Below are positions 49,352-57,778 of a DNA stretch of 64,000 bases, piece by piece. The DNA is taken from NCBI RefSeq assembly GCF_020026455.1, contig NZ_JAHHQJ010000004.1, forward strand, positions 1-64,000, written 5' to 3'. This stretch comes from Alistipes sp. (GTDB taxonomy: Bacteria > Bacteroidota > Bacteroidia > Bacteroidales > Rikenellaceae). Under the pieces are notes generated by a model. It was not told the DNA's origin. It saw only the letters and a list, made by a program, of their open reading frames with translations, and did no database searches. The first letter of the stretch is position 1. Every line of letters begins with the position of its first letter. Both the position numbers and the translations under genes were made by a program.

Positions 49352-49423
49352 GCTGAATTAGCTCAGCGGTAGAGCACTTCACTCGTAATGAAGGGGTCCC
49401 GAGTTCAAATCTCGGATTCAGCT
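49352..49423 (+). tRNA. tRNA-Thr (anticodon CGT)
   Basis: A full cloverleaf can be drawn. The acceptor stem is GCTGAAT/ATTCAGC with discriminator T, the D arm GCTC...GAGC, the anticodon stem CTTCA/TGAAG with loop CTCGTAA, and the T arm CCGAG-TTCAAAT-CTCGG. The anticodon CGT reads ACG (Thr). CCA is not encoded. A good terminator follows at once. Confidence 0.96.
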
Positions 49424-49427
49424 CTAA

Positions 49428-49467
49428 AAGTCAGCAATTACGTATCTGTAAATTGCTGACTTTTTTT
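49428..49467 (+). terminator. Terminator of the tRNA-Thr gene
   Basis: The stem AAGTCAGCAATT/AATTGCTGACTT has an 11-base loop and is followed by a T-run, 4 bp after the tRNA. Confidence 0.9.
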
Positions 49468-49873
49468 GTTTCTCCTGAGCGGGGAGGGGCAGGGAGGAAG
49501 AAGCGGGAAGGGGAGCGTCGGTCGATTCGGCGGCATTCCAGTCGCAACGGATTCGAAAAATCGGAGAGGGATATTGCTTTTCGGTTTGTCTTGACTATCT
49601 TTGCGGTACATACGACAACGCCCGGAAAGCGTTGCTTGTTCCGTTGAACGGACGCAGTGGCATTCGATCACAGCGGGGAGGGATAAGGCTGCCCCCTGCG
49701 CATCGCGGTCGGGTGCGGCCACAGGCGTAGGGCTGCCGCTTGGCGGCGCTACGGGATCTGCGGCGGATCCGTCCAACGACAATAAGTTTTCGGCACCCCG
49801 CTTTCCGCTTATCCGAATCCAAAAAATCAAACGTCGCGATGGTGCGAAGCGACAATTTAAACACAGCAGAACC
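49468..49873 (+). other. Intergenic region with a long leader of the lipocalin-like gene
   Basis: No supported gene. A -7 box (TATCTTTG) lies at 49596-49603, so the leader would span about 260 nt. The leader has several short self-complementary GC blocks (for example around 49730-49770) and could fold, but I recognise no known RNA class. Confidence 0.55.
49596..49603 (+). promoter_or_regulatory. Putative -7 box of the lipocalin-like gene
   Basis: TATCTTTG is a full match, but no TTTG lies at the normal -33 distance. Confidence 0.5.
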
Positions 49874-50320
49874 ATGAAAAAATTATTCCTCATTGCAGCC
49901 GCCATGCTTGCGGCAGTTTCGTTCTCGGCCTGCTCCGATGACGACAACAAGAAACCCGCCACGGAACCGATTGTCGGAAAGTGGCAATTGATCCATTCGG
50001 TGGGTTATCTGACCGATTCGGGAAAACGTCAGGAATACGACAAAAATTACCCGGATGGAAAAGGCGTCTATCTCGTCTATGAGTTCAAGAAAGACGGAAC
50101 GGGAATCTCCTACTGGAACTCCCCGTCTGCAGACCCGGATTACAACGAGCCGTTCTCCTATTCCGTTTCGGAGAAAACATTGACGATTACATATCGCGAC
50201 GACACCCCTCAGGTCTCGCATTTGGAAATCAAAAAATTGACGTCCACAGACCTTATCTTATACGAAAACAACAGCAAAGCCGAATTCGAAGACACTTCGA
50301 CGTACAAAAGAATGCAATAA
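49874..50320 (+). CDS. Lipocalin-like small lipoprotein
   Basis: The 148-residue protein has a lipoprotein signal (MKKLFLIAAAMLAAVSFSAC, Cys20), followed by SDDDNKKP, an acidic export-like stretch. The body has the lipocalin-like start PIVGKWQLIHSVGY and alternating strands, as in small Bacteroidota lipocalin-like lipoproteins. Ligand and role are unknown. ATG 49874 is used because it starts the signal. The gene is monocistronic with a strong terminator. Confidence 0.8.
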   Translation: MKKLFLIAAAMLAAVSFSACSDDDNKKPATEPIVGKWQLIHSVGYLTDSGKRQEYDKNYPDGKGVYLVYEFKKDGTGISYWNSPSADPDYNEPFSYSVSEKTLTITYRDDTPQVSHLEIKKLTSTDLILYENNSKAEFEDTSTYKRMQ

Positions 50321-50334
50321 CCGCAACAGCAGAA

Positions 50335-50389
50335 ACAAACCTGTGCAGAAGGGTTGCTCCGTGCCCCGTTTGCACAGGTTTGTCTTTTT
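50335..50389 (+). terminator. Terminator of the lipocalin-like gene
   Basis: A perfect 13-bp stem (ACAAACCTGTGCA/TGCACAGGTTTGT) has a 23-base loop and is followed by CTTTTTC. Confidence 0.85.
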
Positions 50390-50540
50390 CACACCTTCGA
50401 CGGCTTCCCCAAAACGCGCATATCCGGGCTCGCAAACGGGGCAAAGGCGACGAGCTCCGTCGGGGCGCCCCGCAAGGATCGGAAATTCCCCTTTCGCAGG
50501 CGCACAGAGCAGGGTTTTTCGTATTTCCGGGCGATCTACA

Positions 50541-50622
50541 GCACAGATTGCAGAGCAAGGGATTTCCAGGCAATCAGAACCGCACAGATTGCAGGGCAAG
50601 GGATTTCCGGGCAATCAGAACC
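50541..50622. repeat. Two tandem copies of a 41-bp unit
   Basis: Positions 50541-50581 and 50582-50622 are the same 41 bp with two A/G differences. A third copy begins (GCAC) and breaks off. The unit begins GCACAGATTGCAG and ends CAATCAGAACC. Confidence 0.92.
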
Positions 50623-50652
50623 GCACGGCAGCGATATTGAAGCGGGGCGTTT

Positions 50653-51663
50653 TCAGGCGTTCCGCTTTTTCTTGATCCGTTCGAAATGTTCGCGCAGGCG
50701 TTCGCCGAACTCCTCGCGGCGGTGTTTCAGATTGGCCCGCCACCCCTGCCAGCGGGTGTAGCGCAGGCGTTTTTCGGGATAGATGTCGCGGATCGTCACC
50801 AGGATACCCGTCTCCTCCACTCCGCCGAAATCGGGGTTCGACACCGTGTCGAAAACCCGCATCGTGGGTGAAAGATTCATATAGGCGTTGATCAGCGGAG
50901 GGATGTTCTCGTTGAACTTGCGGATCTGCTGGATCAGGATGCGGTAGTTATCCATATAGGTCTCGCCACAGAACAGCTTCTCGTAATAGGGGTCGTCCAG
51001 ATCCAGCCGTATGGGATGGATACCCTCCACCAGATGGTCGTGGTCGGGGAAATAGCGGCGCAGAAACCAGATCAGCGCATTGCGGGCCACGGCCTTGTAG
51101 CTCGTATACATGGTGACCTTGCCGAAAAGATATTTGGCCTTGGGGTTCAATACGATCAGCGCACCCAGACCATCCCAGAGATTGTCCAGCGCATAGATGC
51201 TCTTGGCGTTGCCGCGGGCCTGGTAGGCGGGCTGCACGAACGAACGCCCCAGTTCGATCGTCCGGGGCAGGAACTTGCGGCGGAATCGCTCGCTGAACCG
51301 GAAATAGTGTTCGGTCGAAAGGTGGCTGGGATTGGACGTCGTGCAGATGATGAAGCGGTAGCCGCCGACGATCTCCTGCGCCGAGGGGTCCCACACGATC
51401 AGCTGGCAGTAGCCGCCGCCCGCGAGGTCTTCCTCGTCGATGTCCACCTCCTGACCCGTGCCGCCGCCGGCACTGCGGAAAGCCTCCTCGCGCAGACGAC
51501 CTACCTCGCGCATGAGCGCGGGGCATTCGGCCGCCGAAAAGATGTAGATTTCATTGCCGGCCCGGTGGGTGTCGCGCATCTTGCGGGCGGGCGTCAGTTC
51601 GGCGAGCAGCAGCTCCCGGGCGACCGGTTCGATGATGGGTATTGTATTCTCCTTCCGTTGCAT
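50653..51663 (-). CDS. glsB: GNAT-type N-acyltransferase of aminolipid synthesis (GlsB-like)
   Basis: The 336-residue protein resembles the OlsB/GlsB N-acyltransferases that join a 3-hydroxy fatty acid from acyl-ACP to an amino acid. Key segments are YCQLIVWDPSAQEIVGGYRFI, ELGRSFVQPAYQARGN and the IYALDNLWDGLGAL helix. In Bacteroides, glsB and glsA adjacent make glycine lipids. Here the putative glsA gene lies 21 bp upstream on the same strand, which supports that role. The amino acid used (glycine or other) is inferred from that relative. Confidence 0.85.
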   Translation of the reverse strand: MQRKENTIPIIEPVARELLLAELTPARKMRDTHRAGNEIYIFSAAECPALMREVGRLREEAFRSAGGGTGQEVDIDEEDLAGGGYCQLIVWDPSAQEIVGGYRFIICTTSNPSHLSTEHYFRFSERFRRKFLPRTIELGRSFVQPAYQARGNAKSIYALDNLWDGLGALIVLNPKAKYLFGKVTMYTSYKAVARNALIWFLRRYFPDHDHLVEGIHPIRLDLDDPYYEKLFCGETYMDNYRILIQQIRKFNENIPPLINAYMNLSPTMRVFDTVSNPDFGGVEETGILVTIRDIYPEKRLRYTRWQGWRANLKHRREEFGERLREHFERIKKKRNA

Positions 51664-51684
51664 GTCAGGGCAAAAATACCAAAT

Positions 51685-52518
51685 TTAGCGATTCGAACAC
51701 GACCCGGCAAGCGTTTTTTTCAAAAAATACGCTTTTTTACGCACTTCCAGCACCTGTTCGCGCAGCGACCCGTAATGCTGGAGTTCGGCAACGGGAATCG
51801 GATCGCCGACGACGATACGGAAATGGCGCCCCTTCTGCGAAAACATCTCGTCGGGAAGCCACAGCATCTCGATATTAAACTTGATACCCAGCGCCTTGCG
51901 AATGCGGTAGACACCGTAGAAAAACTTCGACAGGCGCCCTTCGACGAAGACCGGGACGATCTGCCGCTGCGAAGCATAAGCCTTTTTCAGAAAGCTGATC
52001 CGCCACTCGGGGTCGGTCACCTCGCCGCCGCTGGGCCGCGAGCAGAGACCCGCGGGAAAGGTCAGGATCGGCAGATCGCCGAAGAACTCCTCGTCGAACT
52101 TCCGCGCGTAGGAGACACTCTGCGCCCCGTGCTTGTTCACCGGGATCCACAACGGACGCAGCGGCTCGAGGTACATCAGCAGGTCGTTGACCACCACCCG
52201 CGCGTCGCCGAAATGATCGATCAGCTTGTCGGCCAGCATCATGCCGTCCATCCCCCCGAACGGGTGGTTCGAGGCGAAGAGGTAGCGACCCCCGGGCGCG
52301 AGCTTGTCAAGTCCTTCGATCGAATAGGTGACCTGCCATTCGCGGAAGGCCGCACGGATAAACTCCTGCGGAGGCAGTGTCCAGTAATGTTCCAGAATAT
52401 GGTTGATTTCCGACTCGTGGATCGTGCGGCGCAGCCAGTTCACGACCGGACGGGGAATCCAGCGTGCCAGCCGCGGGGCTTTCTGTCCGAGTACGGCGCC
52501 GATATCAATTTTGGGCAT
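51685..52518 (-). CDS. glsA: Lysophospholipid acyltransferase-like protein (GlsA-like)
   Basis: The 277-residue protein has the PlsC-type motif N-H-P-F-G-G-M-D (HX4D variant), then the acyl-acceptor segment FPAGLCSRPSGGEV and IVPVFVEGRLS. It would add the second (O-linked) fatty acid to the monoacyl aminolipid from GlsB. I use ATG 52518 (MPKIDIGAVLG); the longer frame would start upstream of the promoter box. The pairing with glsB, first in the unit, supports the call. Confidence 0.82.
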   Translation of the reverse strand: MPKIDIGAVLGQKAPRLARWIPRPVVNWLRRTIHESEINHILEHYWTLPPQEFIRAAFREWQVTYSIEGLDKLAPGGRYLFASNHPFGGMDGMMLADKLIDHFGDARVVVNDLLMYLEPLRPLWIPVNKHGAQSVSYARKFDEEFFGDLPILTFPAGLCSRPSGGEVTDPEWRISFLKKAYASQRQIVPVFVEGRLSKFFYGVYRIRKALGIKFNIEMLWLPDEMFSQKGRHFRIVVGDPIPVAELQHYGSLREQVLEVRKKAYFLKKTLAGSCSNR

Positions 52519-52541
52519 GAAGGTTCCGAAAATTATATCCG

Positions 52542-52549
52542 CAAATATA
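52542..52549 (-). promoter_or_regulatory. Putative -7 box of the glsA-glsB unit
   Basis: On the minus strand TATATTTG lies 24 bp before the ATG at 52518. It fixes the glsA start, since the earlier in-frame starts lie upstream of it. The -33 element is not clear. Confidence 0.6.
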
Positions 52550-52610
52550 GGCATTCTTTTTTGAAAAATCCCTAACTTTACACCCAAATAGACCTTTGTA
52601 AATAACGATT

Positions 52611-53513
52611 ATGTCGCAATACCATACTCCCGTACTGCTGGAAGAGTCTGTGGGACTGCTCGCTGTCGATCCCAAGGGCACCTATGCCGACCTCACCTTC
52701 GGCGGAGGCGGCCACTCGCGCCGCATCCTCTCCGCTCTGGGACCGGAAGGCCGTCTGTACGGATTCGACCAGGACCGTGACACACTGGAGAACAGACCCG
52801 ACGACGGGCGTTTCCACTACGTGGAGAGCAACTTCCGTTTCCTGCGGGGGGCCCTGCGGCTGCGCGGCGTAAGGGAGGTGGACGGCATTCTGGCTGACCT
52901 GGGGGTTTCGTCACACCATTTCGACGCCGTGGAGCGCGGATTCTCGTTCCGCGGAGAGGCTCCGCTCGACATGCGCATGAACCAGAGAGGGCGGATCACG
53001 GCGGCCGACGTGGTGAATAACTACCCGGCAGAGGATCTGACCCGCATCCTGGGCGACTGGGGCGAGATAGAGACTCCGTGGAAGGTTGCCAACTGTCTGG
53101 TGAAAGCCCGCGCGGCGGCACCCGTGACGACCACGGCACAGCTGGTCGGCGCCGTGAAACCCTGCACGCCCAAAAAGGACGAGGCGAAATTCCTGACCAA
53201 ACTGTTCCAGGCTCTGCGCATCGAGGTCAACGGCGAGATGGAGGCGCTGAAAATGGCGCTGGAGCAGAGCCTTCGGGTGCTGAAGCCCGGCGGCCGCCTG
53301 GTCGTCATCTCCTACCACTCGCTCGAAGACAGGCTGGTAAAGAACTTCATGCGCAGCGGCAACTTCTCGGGGCAGGTTGAAAAGGACTTTTTCGGCCGCT
53401 CGCAGACCCCGTTCGACCTCGTGACGCGCAAGGCCGTGACCCCTTCGGCCGAAGAACTCGACCGCAATCCCCGTTCCCGCTCGGCGAAACTCCGGGCGGC
53501 CGTAAAACGCTGA
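52611..53513 (+). CDS. rsmH: 16S rRNA m4C1402 methyltransferase
   Basis: RsmH (MraW) methylates N4 of C1402 in 16S rRNA. The 300-residue protein shows the start YHTPVLLEESVGLLA, the SAM site DLTFGGGGHSRRIL, ILADLGVSSHHFD and FLTKLFQALRIEVNGE, and ends with RSRSAKLRAA. It is the first gene of the shortened division/cell-wall cluster. The usual mraZ does not precede it; the divergent glsA gene lies upstream. A TAACTTTA element at 52573-52580 may be its promoter. Confidence 0.97.
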   Translation: MSQYHTPVLLEESVGLLAVDPKGTYADLTFGGGGHSRRILSALGPEGRLYGFDQDRDTLENRPDDGRFHYVESNFRFLRGALRLRGVREVDGILADLGVSSHHFDAVERGFSFRGEAPLDMRMNQRGRITAADVVNNYPAEDLTRILGDWGEIETPWKVANCLVKARAAAPVTTTAQLVGAVKPCTPKKDEAKFLTKLFQALRIEVNGEMEALKMALEQSLRVLKPGGRLVVISYHSLEDRLVKNFMRSGNFSGQVEKDFFGRSQTPFDLVTRKAVTPSAEELDRNPRSRSAKLRAAVKR

Positions 53514-53517
53514 TACG

Positions 53518-54033
53518 ATGTACCGAGACCACGAATTCGACCCGGTGACTCCCGAGGAGCTGGCCCGTCGCGAGCAGGAGGAGGAGTTCGCACGCCGCGT
53601 GCGCCGCGAGGTGCGCCGCATGGAGCGAGGCGAAGCCGAAGAGGACATCCGCGCCGACGAGGAACGCGAGGCCGAAGAGCGGGCCGAAGCCGAGGAACAC
53701 GAACGCCGCGAGCGTCGCCGCAGGTCCAGCACCTTCTGGCAGCTGTTCTCGGGAACGATCCTCGTGCGCGAGGGCGTCTCAAAATACTACCCCTACATGC
53801 TGACCATTGCCGGGATGTTCTTCCTAAGCATCGTGGTGATGTTCTGGTCGCTGCACCTCGACATGCGCTACACACGTCTCGAACGCGACGTGCAGAAACT
53901 CCGCGAACGCTCCATCCGCCTTCAGGAACAGCGCTACCAGCGCACGACCCATTCGGCCATCGTCGAACAGCTCCGCGCTCGGGGAATCGAACTCTACGAC
54001 CCCCAGACGCCGGGTGAAATCATCGAAAACTAA
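53518..54033 (+). CDS. FtsL-like division protein with long charged N terminus
   Basis: The 171-residue protein sits where ftsL is found between rsmH and ftsI. Residues 1-70 are almost wholly Glu, Arg and Ala and probably form a charged helix in the cytoplasm. One membrane helix (about 92-112) and a short periplasmic coiled coil (about 116-142) follow, then a tail (EQLRARGIELYDPQTPGEIIEN). This matches FtsL topology; sequence identity to FtsL is always low. The gaps are 4 bp and 6 bp to its neighbours. Confidence 0.82.
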   Translation: MYRDHEFDPVTPEELARREQEEEFARRVRREVRRMERGEAEEDIRADEEREAEERAEAEEHERRERRRRSSTFWQLFSGTILVREGVSKYYPYMLTIAGMFFLSIVVMFWSLHLDMRYTRLERDVQKLRERSIRLQEQRYQRTTHSAIVEQLRARGIELYDPQTPGEIIEN

Positions 54034-54039
54034 ACGGCG

Positions 54040-56301
54040 ATGAAGCAGGAACAATCGAAGGTAAAAAGCGATATTCTGCTGCGGGTGAGGCTTCTGTACG
54101 TGCTCTTCATCCTCGCCGGAACCATCGTACTCACACGGCTCATCTGGGTGCAGCTCTTCAGTGCGGAAGTGGCCTACAATGCCGACCGCCTCGCCAGCCG
54201 CATCTTCACCGAGGAGATCATCCCCGCGCAACGGGGCAGCATCCTTTCGCGCGACGGCGAACCCCTCGCCACCTCGATCTTCCGCTACCAGGCCGCCTTC
54301 GATTTCGCATCGCCCGGACTGGACTCGCTCAAGACCTTCCGCGAACAGGCCGACTCGCTCGCAAAACTGCTGGCCGCCTTCTTCAAGGACAAACCAGCCT
54401 CGGCCTATGCCAAACGCTTCCGCGAGGAGCATGCCCGACGTTACCGGCTGGTCAACCCGCGCGACACCTCCTACCTGCGTTCCGAGGGATGGTTTTCGCG
54501 CATGATGGACCGCATGCGCGGCGAGGAATATGTCAAACGCCGCATCTACGACACCATCCGCGACCATACGCCCGTGAATATCTTTCCCCGCGAGGTTGAT
54601 TTCGCCGAATGGGAGACCCTGCGGCGTTATCCCCTGCTGAACTGGAACATGGGCATGGTCTACCGCCTGATCGAACGCGACGAGCGCATCTACCCCCAGG
54701 GCGAACTGGCGCGCCGAACGATCGGACTGACGGGCGACAAGGGCAACTACGGCATCGAGGAGGCCTACCGCGAGGAGCTGGCGGGCCGCGACGGCAAAGC
54801 CATGCGCCAGCGCATCGCACGCGGTTTTTACGGACGCGTGGCGGGCGGCGACCACGAGGACCCGGTGGACGGATTCGACATCATCACGACACTCGACCTC
54901 GATCTGCAGGATGTGGCCGACAAGGCGTTGAGAAGGCAGCTGGAGGCCCAGAACGCGTTGTGGGGCACAACGATCGTGATGGAGGTACACACAGGCGAAA
55001 TCCGGGCGATGGTCAACCTCGGGCGCAATGCCGACGGGAGCTTCACCGAGCGGGAGAACTACGCCTTGGGGCGCAGCATGGAACCCGGCTCGACGTTCAA
55101 GCTGGCGACGATGCTCACGCTGCTCGACGACGCCCGCATGCCCGTATCGACGATTTATGACACCCACGACGGCAATCCGGTGACGGTCGGACCGGCCAGA
55201 AACATCCGGGACTCGCACCGCGGCGACCACGAGATCGACTTCCGGCGCGCTGTGGCCTCGTCGTCGAACGTCTACTTCGCCAAGGCCATCTGGGAGCGTT
55301 ACGGAAGCACGGGCAGGAAGCAGGAATACAGCGACTTCCTCCACAAGGAGCTGCATCTGGGCGAGACCGTGGGGCTGGAGCGTCTCGGCGAGCGGAAGCC
55401 GTCCATCACCACGGACTGGGATGCTCCCGACCCGGGGGTGATGCTCGTGAAGATGTCCTACGGCTACCGCGTACGGATGGCGCCGATTCAGGTAATCACC
55501 TTCTACAACGCCATAGCCAACGGCGGGAAGATGATCTCGCCCGTGCTCGTGCGCAGCCTGAACCGCGGCGATCGGGTCGAGGAGCATTTCGAAAGCCGCA
55601 CCATCGCCTCGTCGATCGCATCACGCGCGGCGCTGCGCGAAGTGCACGAATGTCTGCAGGCGGTATGCACCGAGGGTACGGCCAGCGCATTTTTCCGCGA
55701 CACGACGCGTCTGCGCGTGGCCGCCAAGACCGGAACGGCGCAGATCACCGACGCACGCAGCCGCGAAGGCCGCTACTATCTGGGGTCGATGGTGGCCTAC
55801 TTCCCGGCCGACGCTCCCCGATACACGGTGCTCACGACCATAGAAACCCGCGCCCAGGCCGGAAAGGCCTACTACGGAGGACCCTTGGCCGGGCCCGTCG
55901 TGAAGCGCATGGTCGACTACATCTTCAACCGCGGGCACGACTGGTACGGCCGTGTCGACGACGGAGGCCCGCGCCGCTATCCCGACCGGATGAAGGGCGG
56001 CGACATCGCACAGATCCGCCGCGTGGCCGACCGTCTGTCGCCCCGCACCTCGTCCGAAAGCCGCACGGGCTGGGGACGGGTCGCGGTGGACAGTCTCTCG
56101 AACGTCGTCATCACGAGCCTGCCCGGGGACCGGGGCGTGATGCCCGACGTGCGCGGAATGGGCCTCAAGGACGCTCTTTTCGTACTCGAAAGCCGCGGGC
56201 TGAAGGTCCGATTCTCGGGACGGGGAGCCGTAACACAGCAAAGCATCACCGCCGGAGCACGCATAGCACCGGGCACGGCGGTCGTCATAACATTGAAATA
56301 G
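54040..56301 (+). CDS. ftsI: Septal penicillin-binding protein with PASTA domain (FtsI)
   Basis: FtsI is the class B transpeptidase that cross-links septal peptidoglycan. The 753-residue protein has one N-terminal membrane helix (about 17-40), a dimerisation domain and a transpeptidase domain. The active-site motifs are Ser351-T-F-Lys354, Ser408-S-Asn410 and Lys563-T-Gly565. A C-terminal PASTA domain (about 695-753, VMPDVRGMGLKDAL) follows. It is longer than E. coli FtsI (588), as is usual in Bacteroidota. It overlaps nothing but lies 1 bp before murE. Confidence 0.96.
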   Translation: MKQEQSKVKSDILLRVRLLYVLFILAGTIVLTRLIWVQLFSAEVAYNADRLASRIFTEEIIPAQRGSILSRDGEPLATSIFRYQAAFDFASPGLDSLKTFREQADSLAKLLAAFFKDKPASAYAKRFREEHARRYRLVNPRDTSYLRSEGWFSRMMDRMRGEEYVKRRIYDTIRDHTPVNIFPREVDFAEWETLRRYPLLNWNMGMVYRLIERDERIYPQGELARRTIGLTGDKGNYGIEEAYREELAGRDGKAMRQRIARGFYGRVAGGDHEDPVDGFDIITTLDLDLQDVADKALRRQLEAQNALWGTTIVMEVHTGEIRAMVNLGRNADGSFTERENYALGRSMEPGSTFKLATMLTLLDDARMPVSTIYDTHDGNPVTVGPARNIRDSHRGDHEIDFRRAVASSSNVYFAKAIWERYGSTGRKQEYSDFLHKELHLGETVGLERLGERKPSITTDWDAPDPGVMLVKMSYGYRVRMAPIQVITFYNAIANGGKMISPVLVRSLNRGDRVEEHFESRTIASSIASRAALREVHECLQAVCTEGTASAFFRDTTRLRVAAKTGTAQITDARSREGRYYLGSMVAYFPADAPRYTVLTTIETRAQAGKAYYGGPLAGPVVKRMVDYIFNRGHDWYGRVDDGGPRRYPDRMKGGDIAQIRRVADRLSPRTSSESRTGWGRVAVDSLSNVVITSLPGDRGVMPDVRGMGLKDALFVLESRGLKVRFSGRGAVTQQSITAGARIAPGTAVVITLK

Positions 56302-56302
56302 G

Positions 56303-57760
56303 ATGAAAAAATTAACCGATATTCTGAAAAATACCTCCATTCGGGAGGTATGCGGCAACACGGCCGCCGCCATTGGCGGACTGGTCTACGATTCGCGCGC
56401 CGTGAAACCGGGTGACTGCTTCTTCGCCGTTCCGGGCACGCAGAGCGACGGCCACGACTACATCCCCATGGCAATCGGGAAAGGCGCGGCGGCAATCGTC
56501 TGCGAACGGATGCCGGAGGAGGTGAAGGAGGGTGTCGCCTATGTCCTCGTCGGGGACTCGGCGGGAGCCATGGCCGATATGGCCGCGGCGTTTTACGACT
56601 TCCCGAGCCGCGAGCTGAAACTCGTGGGTATCACCGGAACCAACGGCAAGACCACGACCGTGACGCTGCTCTACGACCTCGTGCGGGCGATGGGATACAA
56701 GGCCGGGCTGATCTCGACGGTGGTCTACAAAATCGACGACCGCCGGATCGAAGCGACCCACACCACACCCGACCCGGTGCGTCTGAACGCCATGATGCGC
56801 GAAATGGCCGACGCCGGGTGTGCCTACTGCTTCATGGAGTGTTCGTCGCACGCCATCGTGCAGGAACGCACGCGTGGGCTCGAATTTGCCGGCGGAATCT
56901 TTTCGAACATCACGCACGACCACCTCGACTACCACAAGACCTTTGCCGAGTACATCCGGGCCAAGAAGCTCTTTTTCGACGGGCTCCCCAAGGGGGCTTT
57001 CGCCCTGACGAATGCCGACGACCGGAACGGACGCGTGATGGTGCAGAATACCGCGGCAGCAGTGAACACCTACTCGCTGCGCGCGATGGCCGACTTCCGC
57101 TGCAAGATCGTCGAAATGCACCTCGACGGCATGCTCCTGCGCATCGACGGGCAGGAGTTGTGGGTGGGGCTGCTGGGGCGGTTCAACGCCTACAACCTGC
57201 TGGCGGTCTACGGCGCGGCAGTACTGCTGGGACTCGACCGGGGCGAGGTGCTGCGCGTGCTGAGCATGCTGCACGCCGTGAGCGGCCGCTTCGAGAAGGT
57301 CCGCGCGTCGAACGGCACGACGGCCATCGTCGACTACGCCCACACCCCCGATGCGCTGGAGAATGTGATTCAGACCATCGAGGAGATCCGCACTCCCGAC
57401 CAGCAGCTGATCGTGGTGTGCGGCTGCGGCGGCGACCGCGACCGGACCAAGCGTCCCGAGATGGCGGCCATAGCCGTGAAGTATGCCTCGACGGCGGTTT
57501 TCACCTCCGACAACCCGCGCCACGAGTCCCCCGAGGCGATTCTCGACGACATGGTCGCGGGGCTGGAGCCCGGAACGCGCTACCTGCGCATTGCCGATCG
57601 CACAGAGGCGATCCGGACGGCCGTGATGCTCTCGCGTCCGGGCGACATCATCCTCGTGGCGGGCAAGGGACACGAAACCTATCAGGTCGTCGGCGACGTG
57701 AAGCATCCCTTCGACGACCGGAAGGAGGTCGGCAAGGCCTTCGAAACATTGATTAAATAA
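56303..57760 (+). CDS. murE: UDP-MurNAc-L-Ala-D-Glu:meso-diaminopimelate ligase
   Basis: MurE adds the third residue of the peptidoglycan stem peptide. The 485-residue protein has the ATP site GITGTNGKTTTVTL and the DHLDYHKTFAEYIRAKKLFFDGL segment. The DNPR motif in SDNPRHESPEAI marks the meso-diaminopimelate type rather than the lysine type. The start codon lies 2 bp after the ftsI stop. Confidence 0.96.
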   Translation: MKKLTDILKNTSIREVCGNTAAAIGGLVYDSRAVKPGDCFFAVPGTQSDGHDYIPMAIGKGAAAIVCERMPEEVKEGVAYVLVGDSAGAMADMAAAFYDFPSRELKLVGITGTNGKTTTVTLLYDLVRAMGYKAGLISTVVYKIDDRRIEATHTTPDPVRLNAMMREMADAGCAYCFMECSSHAIVQERTRGLEFAGGIFSNITHDHLDYHKTFAEYIRAKKLFFDGLPKGAFALTNADDRNGRVMVQNTAAAVNTYSLRAMADFRCKIVEMHLDGMLLRIDGQELWVGLLGRFNAYNLLAVYGAAVLLGLDRGEVLRVLSMLHAVSGRFEKVRASNGTTAIVDYAHTPDALENVIQTIEEIRTPDQQLIVVCGCGGDRDRTKRPEMAAIAVKYASTAVFTSDNPRHESPEAILDDMVAGLEPGTRYLRIADRTEAIRTAVMLSRPGDIILVAGKGHETYQVVGDVKHPFDDRKEVGKAFETLIK

Positions 57761-57778
57761 AAAAAGCTACTCCAAAAC

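Larger units (their letters stand above)
50321..50652. other. Intergenic region with terminator and 41-bp tandem repeat
   Basis: No supported gene in 332 bp. It holds the terminator of the lipocalin-like gene and two tandem copies of a 41-bp unit just before the convergent glsB end. Confidence 0.6.

Noticed and set aside
49352..49423. tRNA-Thr as an integration site (attB) of a mobile element
   Set aside because: No integrase, no duplicated tRNA 3' end and no phage or conjugation genes are seen on either side.
50541..50622. Possible CRISPR repeat pair
   Set aside because: The two 41-bp copies touch with no spacers and there are no cas genes, so it is a simple tandem duplication.
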